A stretch of 64,000 nt of DNA, from the NCBI GenBank assembly GCA_944381635.1, contig CALWLY010000004.1:47596-111595 (forward strand), written 5' to 3'. Made by a program: the position numbers and the translations under genes. Positions 34,472-44,494 of the stretch are shown piece by piece. Within the stretch, counting starts at the first letter, position 1. Each line of letters opens with the position of its first letter. The notes under the pieces are model-generated. The model did not search any database, was not told where the DNA came from, and saw nothing but the letters and a program-made list of their open reading frames with translations. The DNA is from an uncultured Lachnospiraceae bacterium. Its GTDB lineage: Bacteria > Bacillota > Clostridia > Lachnospirales > Lachnospiraceae.

Positions 34472-35893
34472 TTAGAGAAATCTTCGAATGGGAATCGTCA
34501 CAACCCGCAAAACTGCGTAAAAAATTTTTTTGGGAACTCCTATTTCCCTGGGGACATAGTTCTCGCCGTAAACATATCCGTTCTCTTCCATAGTCTTGCT
34601 GCATGTTTTGCTTTTTTCCAGTTCCTGCCGTATGACATCGTTTAACTCCTTTGAATCAACGGCAAGCATCAGCTCTGTGTCCTGATAAGTACTTCTCATG
34701 TCCAGATTATAGGAACCGACAATGCTCATTCTGTCATCGATCACAATGGCCTTCGTATGACAGGAATGCTCGCCCATAAATTCGTAGACTTTTACGCCTG
34801 TGCTCCATATTTTTTCTTTCTGATTCAGATAATCTGTACAGCCCCAGGGATTTGCACCGCTTGCCACATCATTGGTGACAATCTCCACTTCCGTATTTTG
34901 CTGTTCCAGATCTGTCAGATCCTGGTACATTTCCCTGCCGCATATGATGTAAGGCGTAAAAATGGATGCCTGATTTCCCAGTTTCATCAGCTGATGCAGA
35001 GAATACCACATCCAGGGTTCCTTATTTTTTGCCTCAACGGGATTGTATAAAAGAGAAATCCGGTTGGTTTCCATGGTAAGGCTTTCCCAGTCCCACTCTT
35101 TCTTCATCTGGGGATAAATGTTTCTCAGGGAAAGGTAACGGTGTCTTAATTCCCCGCTGCAGTCTGCAATCTTGTCCGTAACTTTCCTGCAAAGATAGTC
35201 TTTACTGTCCTTTAAATTCCAGACCTTGTCAAAATAACGGCGCAGCTGTTCAAGAGAAAAGTCCGGGTTTTGTGCAGTCTCATACACGAACAGTTCCCGG
35301 TCAATATTCTGCGAGGAGGAATACTCTCCCAGGAAAAGATTGGTTGTGTTCCTTCCTCCCAGAAGATACATAGCATGGTCTATCATCAAATACTTGTCAT
35401 GAAGTCTGGCCTGCATCTTCCAGGGCTTTAAAAAATTCACCGGATTGTAAATACGGATTTCCACATTTTCGTGGGCCGCCGCTGCCTGAAACCATGGATT
35501 AGACTCCATATCCATAAATCCGCTGATTCCATCCACTATGATTTTGACATGCACTCCCCGGTCCGCAGCGTTTAAAAGGGCGGCAAGAATATCTTTTCCC
35601 GCCTCATCACCATTAAAATCAAAGGTGGAAAGAATGATTTCCTCCCGGGCTTCTTCTATCATGCGAAGGCGGTACAGCAGCGCTTCCTCATTGTCGTCAA
35701 GATAGGCCACCCGTTCTGTCCCCACACTGTCTTCATAGAATGTTCTGCTGCCAAAATTTTTCTGAAAAGATCCCGACACTTTTTTATGTGGAATATAGGG
35801 AATAATGAGCGCACCAAAGTACAGCAGCAATATAAAAAGCAAAATTTGTTTCCAGGAAAGGCTTTTTATAAATATTCCCATTTTGTCTCTCAT
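34472..35893 (-). CDS. Membrane-anchored phospholipase D family protein (cardiolipin synthase-like)
   Basis: 473 residues. N-terminal membrane helix (ILLFILLLYFGALIIPYI, about 17-34). Two HKD motifs: HDKYLMIDHAMYLLGGRN and HTKAIVIDDRMSIVGSYN. Phosphatidyl transfer or hydrolysis at the inner or outer membrane leaflet is expected. Classic cardiolipin synthases have two N-terminal helices; with one helix here it may be a minor synthase or a phospholipase. RBS GAGAGGTAAACGGAT. Confidence 0.85.
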   Translation of the reverse strand: MRDKMGIFIKSLSWKQILLFILLLYFGALIIPYIPHKKVSGSFQKNFGSRTFYEDSVGTERVAYLDDNEEALLYRLRMIEEAREEIILSTFDFNGDEAGKDILAALLNAADRGVHVKIIVDGISGFMDMESNPWFQAAAAHENVEIRIYNPVNFLKPWKMQARLHDKYLMIDHAMYLLGGRNTTNLFLGEYSSSQNIDRELFVYETAQNPDFSLEQLRRYFDKVWNLKDSKDYLCRKVTDKIADCSGELRHRYLSLRNIYPQMKKEWDWESLTMETNRISLLYNPVEAKNKEPWMWYSLHQLMKLGNQASIFTPYIICGREMYQDLTDLEQQNTEVEIVTNDVASGANPWGCTDYLNQKEKIWSTGVKVYEFMGEHSCHTKAIVIDDRMSIVGSYNLDMRSTYQDTELMLAVDSKELNDVIRQELEKSKTCSKTMEENGYVYGENYVPREIGVPKKIFYAVLRVVTIPIRRFL

Positions 35894-35939
35894 ATCCGTT
35901 TACCTCTCGCGTTTCTTTTCCTTCTTTCCGTATCAAACC

Positions 35940-37289
35940 TTATTTTCGGCTTGCTTCCCAAATCTTGTCTGCTTCCGGTTTCCAGTTTTCTGCATAAGGT
36001 TTACATCTGTCACAGAGAGTATCTACGCTTTCCGGAGCTTCATAGTCTGTGGATACCGCTTTGGTTTCTTTTACCATGGCGCGAAGTTTTTCCGGATTTT
36101 CAAGCATCGGACACGGGCGAAGCATATTGTCATTAAATGGCTGTCCGTCATGGTATGCCATAAACAGAGGACTCTTTAAAGCATTCAGAAGGCTGCTTTC
36201 TCTGATGTTTACGTTGGAATAGTGGATAAATACGCACGGTTCCACATCACCTTTGGCATTGATATGCAGATATCTTCTTCCGCCTGCGATACAGCCGCCT
36301 ACATATTCTGCATCGTTCTGGAAATCCATGGAGAAGATTGCTTTTGTCTTTCTGTATTCACGGATTTTCTCGTAAATGACTTTTCTTTGTTCCGGAGAAG
36401 GCAGTAGCTCGGTTGCCGCGCCGTTTCCTACCGGCATGTAATGGAAGAACCAGATAAACAGAGCGCCTGCGTCAATGATCATATCAAAAAATTCTTCGCT
36501 GGTGATGTCCTGATAGTTCATGCTTGTATAGCAGGTGGAAATACCAAACGGCAGCTTATGATCTTTTAAGAGTTTCATGGCATTTTTCACTTTCTCATAT
36601 ACACCTGATCCTCTTCTTCCGTCATTAGCCACTTCGAATCCTTCCAGGCTGATCGCCGGTACAAAGTTTTTAACACGAAGCATTTCCTGACAGAATTCCT
36701 CATCGATCAAAGTTCCATTGGTAAAGCTTAAGAATTCACAGTCCGAATGTTTTTCGCAAAGAGCTATCACGTCTTTTTTCCTTACCAACGGTTCACCGCC
36801 TGTAAATATGTACATATAAGTTCCCAGTTCTTTGCCCTGAGTAATAATGGAATCCAGCTCATCGAAGCTTAAATTCAGTCTGTTGCCGTATTCTGCAGCC
36901 CAGCATCCGGTACAGTGAAGGTTACATGCTGATGTAGGATCCAGCAGAATTGCCCACGGTACATTACAGCCTTCCCTCGCCATAACCTCTTCCTGTCTTG
37001 CACTTCCGGAAAGGCTGGCGTTTACGATAAAGTTTTTAAAGAATGCGCTCCGAACTCCCGGATCCAGGTTCCAAACTTTCATCATCAGTTCGTACCAGTT
37101 GTTTTTCTGTTCAATGGCTCCGCGAAAAGCGTGTCTCTGTGCTTCGTACCATCCGTCTGGCGCCACTTTATCTACCATATCCATCAGTTTGGGAATATTG
37201 GCTTCCGGGTTTTTGTCCAGATACTGCAGTGCTTTTGACAGGGATGCAGACATTGCTGCGATTTTAGCTTTTTCCACAAGATTGCTCAT
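35940..37289 (-). CDS. Radical SAM protein with SPASM-like C-terminal cysteines
   Basis: 449 residues. An N-terminal helical domain (about 1-105) precedes the radical SAM core, whose cluster motif is CNLHCTGC and which continues YIFTGGEPL. C-terminal cysteines (GGCIAGGRRYLHINAKGDVEPCVF, CPML, CDRCKPY) suggest auxiliary clusters. No peptide precursor gene is nearby. Substrate unknown. The upstream region contains nested palindromes. Confidence 0.85.
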   Translation of the reverse strand: MSNLVEKAKIAAMSASLSKALQYLDKNPEANIPKLMDMVDKVAPDGWYEAQRHAFRGAIEQKNNWYELMMKVWNLDPGVRSAFFKNFIVNASLSGSARQEEVMAREGCNVPWAILLDPTSACNLHCTGCWAAEYGNRLNLSFDELDSIITQGKELGTYMYIFTGGEPLVRKKDVIALCEKHSDCEFLSFTNGTLIDEEFCQEMLRVKNFVPAISLEGFEVANDGRRGSGVYEKVKNAMKLLKDHKLPFGISTCYTSMNYQDITSEEFFDMIIDAGALFIWFFHYMPVGNGAATELLPSPEQRKVIYEKIREYRKTKAIFSMDFQNDAEYVGGCIAGGRRYLHINAKGDVEPCVFIHYSNVNIRESSLLNALKSPLFMAYHDGQPFNDNMLRPCPMLENPEKLRAMVKETKAVSTDYEAPESVDTLCDRCKPYAENWKPEADKIWEASRK

Positions 37290-37384
37290 ACTTAAATTCC
37301 TCTCTTTCGCAAAGAATTATGCCAATGTAAAACATTTCCATCAGCTTTATCTGTATCTTATCCTTTTCCAAAAAAACTTTCATC

Positions 37385-37600
37385 GGACAAAAATATCTGT
37401 TTGTCGAAAAATGGGACACTTGGTCCCAATGTGTTACTTTTTCGGACACTTCGGGAAGTTTGTCCCATACTAAAATGGTGCGGCAAAACCATGGAGTTTG
37501 TGTTTGTCACACCATATTTTGTGAACAGCGTTCGCTTTTTATACAAAATATGGTGTGGCAAGCATCTACTCACAGATTTTGCCACACCTGAATTTCTGAC
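37385..37600 (-). promoter_or_regulatory. Nested palindromes upstream of the radical SAM gene
   Basis: On the minus strand GGTGTGGCA (37580-37588) can pair with TGCCACACC (37552-37560). The latter region (CACACCATATTTTGT, 37543-37557) can instead pair with ACAAAATATGGTGTG (37508-37522). The two pairings exclude each other. Further down, GGGACA/TGTCCC and GGACA/TGTCC stems lie at about 37408-37471. No U-tract follows any of them. A regulatory leader or a cluster of operators is possible. Confidence 0.45.
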
Positions 37601-37606
37601 GATATT

Positions 37607-38488
37607 TCAATATTTTTTCTTATCTTTCAGCTCTTCGTAGAGCAGAATATAATTTTCATAGCGGCTCTTGCCGATTTTTCCTTCCTTTACCGCCCGGGTG
37701 ACGGCGCAGTCAGGCTCTTTATAATGCGCACATCCCGTAAAACGGCAGTCAAACATTCTTTCTTTTATCTCGGGAAAATAATTCCCCAGCTCTTCCTTCT
37801 CCATATCAAAAAGCTGAATGGAAGAAAAACCGGGAGTGTCCAGAATAAAAGTTCCCTCCTCCACAGGAATCAGCTCTGTGTGTCTGGTTGTATGTCTGCC
37901 CCGTTCAATCTTACTGCTGATTTCTCCTGTCTGCATAAATATTCCGTCCTGCAGCTCATTGATCAAAGAAGACTTGCCCACTCCGCTTGGTCCTGCCACT
38001 GTGGTGGTTTTTCCAGACAAAACCTGCTTCAGTTCATGGATACCCTCTTTTTCTCTGGCGCTGACAAACAGAACCGGATAGCCCGCCGCTTCATAAGGAG
38101 CTTTCAGTTCTTCCATCTGTTCTTTGCTCACCAGATCTTTTTTGTTAAAACAAACTACACTGGGAATCCCCTGTTTTTCCATCATCACAAGGAAACGGTC
38201 CAGCAGATTTTTATTGGGTTCGGGACTTGCGGCAGCAAAAATAACAAGCGCCTGGTCGATATTGGCAACCGCAGGACGTATCAGAGAATTTTTTCTGGGG
38301 AGAATACGGCTGATATTTCCCTTCTCTTTTTCCTCATCCAGAATTTCAAGTTCTACATCGTCGCCGGGAAGGGGTTTCTGGTTGTTTTTCCGGAAAACCC
38401 CTTTGGCCTTACATTCATAAATTTTTTCCCGTTCTTCACAGTAAACGTAATAAAAGCCTGCGATTCCTCTTATTATCTTTCCCTGCAT
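37607..38488 (-). CDS. rsgA: Ribosome small subunit-dependent GTPase A
   Basis: 293 residues. OB-fold N-terminus (MQGKIIRGIAGFYYVY), circularly permuted GTPase (VCFNKKDL before GPSGVGKSSLIN, then DTPGF) and the zinc site CRFTGCAHYKEPDC. It assists 30S maturation. Its start shares one base with the stop of the kinase gene; it ends the core operon. Confidence 0.96.
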   Translation of the reverse strand: MQGKIIRGIAGFYYVYCEEREKIYECKAKGVFRKNNQKPLPGDDVELEILDEEKEKGNISRILPRKNSLIRPAVANIDQALVIFAAASPEPNKNLLDRFLVMMEKQGIPSVVCFNKKDLVSKEQMEELKAPYEAAGYPVLFVSAREKEGIHELKQVLSGKTTTVAGPSGVGKSSLINELQDGIFMQTGEISSKIERGRHTTRHTELIPVEEGTFILDTPGFSSIQLFDMEKEELGNYFPEIKERMFDCRFTGCAHYKEPDCAVTRAVKEGKIGKSRYENYILLYEELKDKKKY

Positions 38489-40599
38489 TAAGGTTGTACT
38501 TCCTCTTCTATTGTAAATTCTATGACACGCTGGCTGGAAGTCAGCTTGGACTCTCCGGGTATACTGATGGTCTCACCGGTAGCAGGATCCACCTGTGTGG
38601 TAGTCTCGCCGGTTACAGAATACCCGAACGTGATCACACCTGTTGCATCCTCGATTCCTCCGATGTTTACTTTCACCGGGAAAGTTTCCGTCATCGTGCT
38701 GAAAATCTCCTTGCCGGAGGCGGTTGTCACCACCACCTGACATGGAGTCCCCGCCTTATAATCCGGGTTTTCCAGTGCCGGGCTTTCAATCTCTCCCGTC
38801 AAAGCATAGGTTACCTTAGGTCCCTGGCTTACACTCAAATCTATCTTTGTTCCGGCAGCAACCATGGTTCCTACCGAATAGCTCTGTTCGCATACTTTAT
38901 CCGTCAGGTTCGGATCTTCGTTATTTACGTAAGTAATCGTTCCCTGAACCAGACCTCTCTCTACCAGTATAGCCACTGCCGTATCGATATCCTGTCCTCT
39001 TACATCCGGCACAGAAACAAGCTCGCTGGAAGGTCCGCTGCTTATGACAAGAACAATGGTGCTGCCAGAAGCAGCTCTGGAGCCGCCTTCCGGCGACTGG
39101 CTGATCACACTGCCCTCCGGCACCGTATCGGATTCCCCTTGCTGAACGGTCACTTCAAATCCGCTCCTTGTGAGGGTTGCCCTTGCCTCGGCTTCTGTTT
39201 TATTTTTTACATCAGGAACCGGCAGTCCCGACTGATCGGAGGACTGTGTGCTGCCTTCCGGCGCCTCACCGCTTATCGTCAGAGTTACCGTATCGCCCTC
39301 TTTTATTTCCGTGCCTTTTGGCACATCAGCGGAGATAACTTTACCCTCTTCCACACTGTCGGAGGTTTCATACTCCAGTACCACTTCCAGTCCCATATCT
39401 TTTAGCTGCTTTTCTGCCGTCTGGGCGTCCATTCCCTCAACCTCTATCATGTGAACAGGAGTGGATTCCGTACCGAAAATTCCCACGCTTCGTCCTACGA
39501 GGAAAAGAACAATACAACCAATCAAAACGGCTCCTATCACTGCAAACACAGTGGTAAGCTTCTCCATTTTGGATACTTCCTCTTCTTCTTCCTCTTCCTC
39601 CTCAATTTCCTCATAGGCTACAGGCCTTCTTTTTCTGGGAGGATTCTTTTTCAGACGCATGTCTTCTTCTGTGTACTCTCTTCTGCGTGTCTGTTTTTTG
39701 ATCTCGCTGATCTCGTCTTCCTTGATCATGCGGGTAGCCGCCTCATCATCCGGCTCCATCATCTGGACAAAATCTTCATCCGGCGCCATAAGCGCTTTTT
39801 TCAGATCTTCGATCAGCTCCGGCATAGACTGATAGCGTCTGTCCGGACTTTTTTGTGTACATTTGAGCACGATCCGCTCCACGCTCACCGGTATCTCCGG
39901 AACAAATTCTCTCGGAGAAGGCATCTCCTCCTGGATCTGTTTAATGGCGATCGCCACGGTAGTATCCCCGTTAAAAGGAACCCGTCCCGTCAGCATCTCA
40001 AACAGAGTAATACCCATGGAATAAATATCACTCTTCTCATCACTGTATCCTCCCCTTGCCTGCTCCGGCGAAGTATAATGAACAGATCCCATAACATTGG
40101 AAGTAATCGTATTGCTGGTAGCAGCCTTTGCGATACCAAAGTCTGTCACCTTCACCTTTCCTTCCTTGGAAATAATAATATTCTGGGGTTTGATGTCTCT
40201 GTGAATAATATGGTTTTTATGAGCGGCTTCAATTCCCATACAAGCCTGTATGGCAATACTCACCGCCTCTTTCACAGACAATCTTGCTTTTTTCTCAATA
40301 TATTTCTTTAAGGTTATTCCTTCCACCAGTTCCATGACAATATAGTAGATGCCATTTTCCTCACCAACGTCATACACGTTGACAATATTGGGGTGAGTAA
40401 GACTGGCTGCTGCCTGTGCTTCCACACGGAATTTGGATACAAAATTTGTATTCTCACTGAATTCCTGCTTCAGTACCTTCACCGCCACATAGCGATTCAG
40501 CTTATGACACTTCGCTTTATATACATCTGACATTCCACCGGTACCAATCTTTTCCAAAATCTCATACCGGTCTCCTATCATCATACCTATCTTAATCAT
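38488..40599 (-). CDS. prkC: PASTA-domain serine/threonine kinase (PrkC/Stk1)
   Basis: 703 residues. Kinase domain 1-270: GTGGMSDVYKA, VAVKVLK, HRDIKPQNIII, DFGIAKA. A Lys/Arg/Glu-rich juxtamembrane stretch (about 300-345), one membrane helix (TVFAVIGAVLIGCIVLFLVG), then three PASTA domains (MIEVEGMDAQTAEKQLKDMG; VPDVKNKTEAEARATLTRSG; VPDVRGQDIDTAVAILVERG) and a C-terminal beta domain. It senses muropeptides and phosphorylates cytosolic targets. Its start overlaps the PP2C gene by four bases. Confidence 0.96.
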   Translation of the reverse strand: MIKIGMMIGDRYEILEKIGTGGMSDVYKAKCHKLNRYVAVKVLKQEFSENTNFVSKFRVEAQAAASLTHPNIVNVYDVGEENGIYYIVMELVEGITLKKYIEKKARLSVKEAVSIAIQACMGIEAAHKNHIIHRDIKPQNIIISKEGKVKVTDFGIAKAATSNTITSNVMGSVHYTSPEQARGGYSDEKSDIYSMGITLFEMLTGRVPFNGDTTVAIAIKQIQEEMPSPREFVPEIPVSVERIVLKCTQKSPDRRYQSMPELIEDLKKALMAPDEDFVQMMEPDDEAATRMIKEDEISEIKKQTRRREYTEEDMRLKKNPPRKRRPVAYEEIEEEEEEEEEVSKMEKLTTVFAVIGAVLIGCIVLFLVGRSVGIFGTESTPVHMIEVEGMDAQTAEKQLKDMGLEVVLEYETSDSVEEGKVISADVPKGTEIKEGDTVTLTISGEAPEGSTQSSDQSGLPVPDVKNKTEAEARATLTRSGFEVTVQQGESDTVPEGSVISQSPEGGSRAASGSTIVLVISSGPSSELVSVPDVRGQDIDTAVAILVERGLVQGTITYVNNEDPNLTDKVCEQSYSVGTMVAAGTKIDLSVSQGPKVTYALTGEIESPALENPDYKAGTPCQVVVTTASGKEIFSTMTETFPVKVNIGGIEDATGVITFGYSVTGETTTQVDPATGETISIPGESKLTSSQRVIEFTIEEEVQP

Positions 40600-41342
40600 T
40601 CTTTCACCTCTTCAGAAAATGGTTCCATAAGGATCACCGAAATATTATCCCTGCCCCCATTGTTGTTTGCTGTTTCCACCAATGTCTCGGCCCGGGATCT
40701 GATATTCCCTTCCTCGCCGGCTACAATACCCTGAATTTCAGAATCATCCAACATGTTTGTAAGTCCATCTGTGCAAAGCAGTACCTTATCGTTTTCCTGA
40801 AGGGTAACAAAAAAACAGTCCACTTTCAGGTTGTCTGCTACGCCTACCGCTCTGGTTATTATGTTTCTGTCCGGATGCCTTCTTGCCTGTTCCCTGCTGA
40901 TTCCTCCATAACGAACCATTTCTTCCACAAAAGAATGATCCTGCGTAATCTGACGTATTTCTTCTCTGTTAATCACATACAGCCTGCTGTCTCCCACATT
41001 GGCAACCGCAAGCCTGTTTCCTTCACATGTAGCCGCCACAATGGTGGTGCCCATGCCTCTTAACTTTTCATCTTCTGCCGAATAAGTCAAAATTTTTTTA
41101 TTGGCGCTTTGAATTGCCTCGATCAGCACTTCCGCACTGTTTGTATTCTCTGCCCTGCGGACTTCTTCCAGAATAGTTTCCACTGCACACCGTGAGGCAT
41201 AATCCCCCGCCTGGTGGCCTCCCATTCCGTCCGCTACCAGAAAGAGATTGGGCAAAGGTCCGATTGGCTGCAGTGAATAAAATGCGTAATCCTGATTCGA
41301 CCTTCGCCTTTTTCCGATATCTGTAATAGAAAAAGCTTCCAT
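40596..41342 (-). CDS. PP2C-type protein phosphatase, partner of the PASTA kinase
   Basis: 248 residues from ATG 41342 (GAGAGGTGACAGCAGTG upstream; a GTG directly before is an alternative). Motifs NQDYAF, VADGMGGHQAGDYAS, GTTIVAA, ANVGDSRLY, LLCTDGLTNML and GGRDNISVIL provide the PP2C metal ligands. It reverses phosphorylation by the kinase encoded next to it. Confidence 0.95.
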   Translation of the reverse strand: MEAFSITDIGKRRRSNQDYAFYSLQPIGPLPNLFLVADGMGGHQAGDYASRCAVETILEEVRRAENTNSAEVLIEAIQSANKKILTYSAEDEKLRGMGTTIVAATCEGNRLAVANVGDSRLYVINREEIRQITQDHSFVEEMVRYGGISREQARRHPDRNIITRAVGVADNLKVDCFFVTLQENDKVLLCTDGLTNMLDDSEIQGIVAGEEGNIRSRAETLVETANNNGGRDNISVILMEPFSEEVKE

Positions 41343-41350
41343 CACTGCTG

Positions 41351-42409
41351 TCACCTCTCTTCCGATTCTGTCATATGGCGGCGACGCAGCTGTCCGCACG
41401 CCCCGTCGATGTCTCTTCCCATTTCCCTTCTAATAGTAACATTTATTTTGTTTTTTTCAAGTTTATTTTTAAATGCCTCGATTTCCCGGCGTCCTGACTG
41501 CACATAATTTCTTTCTTTGATGGGGTTTACCGGTATGAGATTTATGTGGGCATGCAAAGGCGCCGCCAGAGCGGAAAGTTCTTTCGCATCCTCTAATGTA
41601 TCGTTTACCCCTCCTACCAGACTGTATTCAAATGTGATTCTTCTTCCCGTTTTTTCAAAATAGTATGCACAGGTTTCCATCAGTTCATCCAGGTGATAAG
41701 AGTTTGCCACCGGCATCAGTTTTTTTCTCTTTTCATCCGTGGTTGCGTGAAGGGAAAGCGCCAGTGTAATCTGGAAATTTTCCTCTGCCAGCTGTCGCAT
41801 TTTCGGGACAATGCCGCAGGTGGATACCGTCACATTTCTCTGACTGATGTGAAGTCCCCCTTCCCCGGTCAGCAGGCGCAGGAAACGCACCAGATTATCA
41901 TAATTGTCCATAGGCTCGCCCGTTCCCATCACAACTACGTTGGAAACTCTCTCGCCGGTCAGTCTTGTAATCGCGTAGATTTGATCAAGCATTTCAGAAG
42001 GAAGGAGATTTCTCTCCAGTCCATCCAGGGTAGACGCACAGAAGCGGCAGCCCATACGGCAGCCTACCTGTGAGGATATACAGACAGAGTTGCCGTGTTT
42101 ATAACGCATCCAGACGCTCTCCACCACATTTCCGTCAGAAAGGCCGAACAGAAATTTCCTGGTTCCGTCCAGTTTCGACTCCTGAACCTGCACCGGCTTT
42201 AAAGAAGTATAAGGATACTTTTCTGCAAGCTTCTCTCTGAGACTTCGGGAAAGATTTGTCATCTCCTCGTAGTTTCGCGCCAGCTTGCCGTGCATCCACT
42301 CATAAAGCTGCGCCGCCCGGAACGCTTTCTCTCCCATAGCCTCCATCTCTTTTTTCAGTTCTTCCAGCGTCATGGATTTTATATCATATTTCTCACTTGT
42401 CAGTTCCAT
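41351..42409 (-). CDS. rlmN: 23S rRNA/tRNA adenine-C2 methyltransferase
   Basis: 352 residues; radical SAM motif CRMGCRFCAS, GTGEPMDNYDN, and the conserved Cys pair typical of RlmN (STCGI; GACGQLR at the end). It methylates A2503 of 23S rRNA. Four bases separate it from rsmB. Confidence 0.96.
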   Translation of the reverse strand: MELTSEKYDIKSMTLEELKKEMEAMGEKAFRAAQLYEWMHGKLARNYEEMTNLSRSLREKLAEKYPYTSLKPVQVQESKLDGTRKFLFGLSDGNVVESVWMRYKHGNSVCISSQVGCRMGCRFCASTLDGLERNLLPSEMLDQIYAITRLTGERVSNVVVMGTGEPMDNYDNLVRFLRLLTGEGGLHISQRNVTVSTCGIVPKMRQLAEENFQITLALSLHATTDEKRKKLMPVANSYHLDELMETCAYYFEKTGRRITFEYSLVGGVNDTLEDAKELSALAAPLHAHINLIPVNPIKERNYVQSGRREIEAFKNKLEKNKINVTIRREMGRDIDGACGQLRRRHMTESEER

Positions 42410-42412
42410 CTG

Positions 42413-43786
42413 TTATTTATCCTTTTCCCTTTTTACAAATTTCGCCAGGAAAAAGCCGTCTGTTTTATGTATGCCCGGCAAAAGCTGCAGTCTGTTTTCG
42501 GTTTCCGGAAGATACCCGGAAAATCCTGCCGGCACAAGCCCCGCTTCCTTTTCCAGCCATCCGGCGGTTTCCTCATTCTCCTGCCTGTTTATGGTGCAGG
42601 TGCTGTACATGAAAATTCCTCCCGGCTTCACATAGCGCACCGCCTGCGTCAGGATTTCCTTTTGGAGTTTTAAAAGCTCCTTCAGGCTTTCCTCGCTCAC
42701 GTGGTATTTGATATCGTTTTTCCTTCCGGTAATTCCAAGCCCGGAACAGGGAATATCTGCAAAGACAATGTCATAAGCTTCAACGCTTTCCCCGTCAGGC
42801 TCTCTGGCATCCCATTCCTGAACCTGTATGTTTGCATATCCCATGCGTTCGGCATTTTCCAGAATCTTTTCCTCTTTAGTCCAGCTCACATCCCTGGAAA
42901 CGACCTGCCCTTTACTGCCGCCTTCCTTTTCTTTTGCAATCAGCTTCTCCGCCGCATGAAGGCTTTTTCCTCCCGGCGCCGCGCACACATCCAAAATCCG
43001 CATGCCAGCCTGGATACCTGCCGCTTCCGCCACAAACATGCTGCTCACATCCTGAACGGTAAATATTCCTTCCTCAAATCCATACACGGAAGCGACTCCT
43101 TCCGTGTGAAAAAGTTCATACGCATAAGGAAGATAAGGATGTCTTTTTGCTTCCACTCCATCCTCCTTAAGATGTTTCAGCCACTCCATGATCTGTTCCC
43201 GGGGCAGACTCTCCTTCACACGGACTGTCACCGGCCGCTCCTGCAAAAGTCCATCCAGAATCCGCTCACATTTTTCTCTTCCATAATCCGAAATCCACTT
43301 TTCTACAATCCATTCCGGCATGGAGTAACGGACGGATAAAGCTTTCACAGGTTCCTTTTGCTCATCCGGATAACTGATCTGCATTTTCTGTCTTGCAATA
43401 TTTCGCAGCACTCCATTGACAAAACCCTTCAGCTGTCTGAACTTCCGGCGTTCCGCCAGCTTCACCGCCTCGTTGCAGGCAGCGGAATCAGGCACGCTGT
43501 CCATAAACAGAATCTGATACACGCTCATGCGCATGAGATTTCGGATCAAAGGCTTCATCTTCCTTACCGGAACACTTGACATACTGTCAATGATGTAGTC
43601 CAACTGAATTTTTCTCTCCACACAGCCTTCCGCCAGACGCTTGAAAAAAGCCTTGTCCCGGCTGTCCAGATAATCGTGTTTATCCAGTATGCTTTTCAGC
43701 AAAAGATTGCTGTATCCCTGTTCTTTTTCCAGTTCCAGCAGAAAATCCAGTACCAGTTCTCTGATGTTCAAATACTTTTCCTCCAA
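42413..43786 (-). CDS. rsmB: 16S rRNA (cytosine967-C5)-methyltransferase
   Basis: 457 residues. N-terminal NusB-like helical domain (LLKSILDKHDYLDSRDKAFFKRL), then the SAM domain with DVCAAPGGKSLHAAE, FADIPCSGLGITGRK (one catalytic Cys) and YSTCTINRQENE (the other). Confidence 0.95.
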   Translation of the reverse strand: MEEKYLNIRELVLDFLLELEKEQGYSNLLLKSILDKHDYLDSRDKAFFKRLAEGCVERKIQLDYIIDSMSSVPVRKMKPLIRNLMRMSVYQILFMDSVPDSAACNEAVKLAERRKFRQLKGFVNGVLRNIARQKMQISYPDEQKEPVKALSVRYSMPEWIVEKWISDYGREKCERILDGLLQERPVTVRVKESLPREQIMEWLKHLKEDGVEAKRHPYLPYAYELFHTEGVASVYGFEEGIFTVQDVSSMFVAEAAGIQAGMRILDVCAAPGGKSLHAAEKLIAKEKEGGSKGQVVSRDVSWTKEEKILENAERMGYANIQVQEWDAREPDGESVEAYDIVFADIPCSGLGITGRKNDIKYHVSEESLKELLKLQKEILTQAVRYVKPGGIFMYSTCTINRQENEETAGWLEKEAGLVPAGFSGYLPETENRLQLLPGIHKTDGFFLAKFVKREKDK

Positions 43787-43789
43787 AAT

Positions 43790-44494
43790 TTAATCGTCGT
43801 GTCTTCGTGTCAGAATCAGCAATCGAAGCAGCTGCAAAATCGCGGTAGCTGCCGCTGCCACGTAAGTAAGGGCTGCTGCGGACAAAACCTTTTTACAGTA
43901 TGCTGTTTCCTGGGTTCCTGTGATGCCGTAGCTTTCAATCATGGCAAGAGCCCGGTTGGAAGCGTTAAATTCCACCGGCAGAGTCACAATCTGGAAAAGG
44001 ACTGCCAGACAGAATACCCAGATTCCGATCTGAATCAAAACCTGATTGTAGCTTAAAATAATGCCGAGAATAATAAGCGGAATTCCCAGCTTGGAGCCTA
44101 AATTTGCCGCAGGAACCAGTTTGGAACGGATGATCAAAGGTCCGTACCCTTCCTTATCCTGAACCGCATGTCCGCACTCATGGGCCGCCACTCCGATTGC
44201 CGCCACGCTGGTGGAGCCGTAGGTGGCGTCTGACAGACGCAGTATCTTCCTTGACGGATCATAGTGGTCGGTCAGATTTCCCCGAACATGCTCAATCTGC
44301 ACATTGGTAAGGCCGTTGTAATCCAGAATTCTTCTGGCTGCCTGCGCTCCGGTCATGCCGGTGGCGCTGCGCACCTTGGAATAACGGTTATAGGTACTGT
44401 TCACACGGCTGCTCGCCCAGATGGACAGAACCGCGCCGATAATGACGAGAATATAAGTCCAGTCAAAATAGTAAAAATAAGGATATCCTAACAT
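43790..44494 (-). CDS. YugP-type membrane zinc metallopeptidase
   Basis: 234 residues. N-terminal helix (YILVIIGAVLSIWASS), zinc motif AAHECGHAVQD in a cytosolic loop, then helices around IPLIILGIILSYNQVLI, and a C-terminal helix. Its start overlaps the fmt stop by 7 bases. Typical position between fmt and rsmB in Clostridia. Confidence 0.92.
   Translation of the reverse strand: MLGYPYFYYFDWTYILVIIGAVLSIWASSRVNSTYNRYSKVRSATGMTGAQAARRILDYNGLTNVQIEHVRGNLTDHYDPSRKILRLSDATYGSTSVAAIGVAAHECGHAVQDKEGYGPLIIRSKLVPAANLGSKLGIPLIILGIILSYNQVLIQIGIWVFCLAVLFQIVTLPVEFNASNRALAMIESYGITGTQETAYCKKVLSAAALTYVAAAATAILQLLRLLILTRRHDD

Noticed and set aside
38494..40311. Long plus-strand frames opposite the PASTA kinase gene
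   Set aside because: Antisense to a conserved coding region, no RBS, no recognisable domain.
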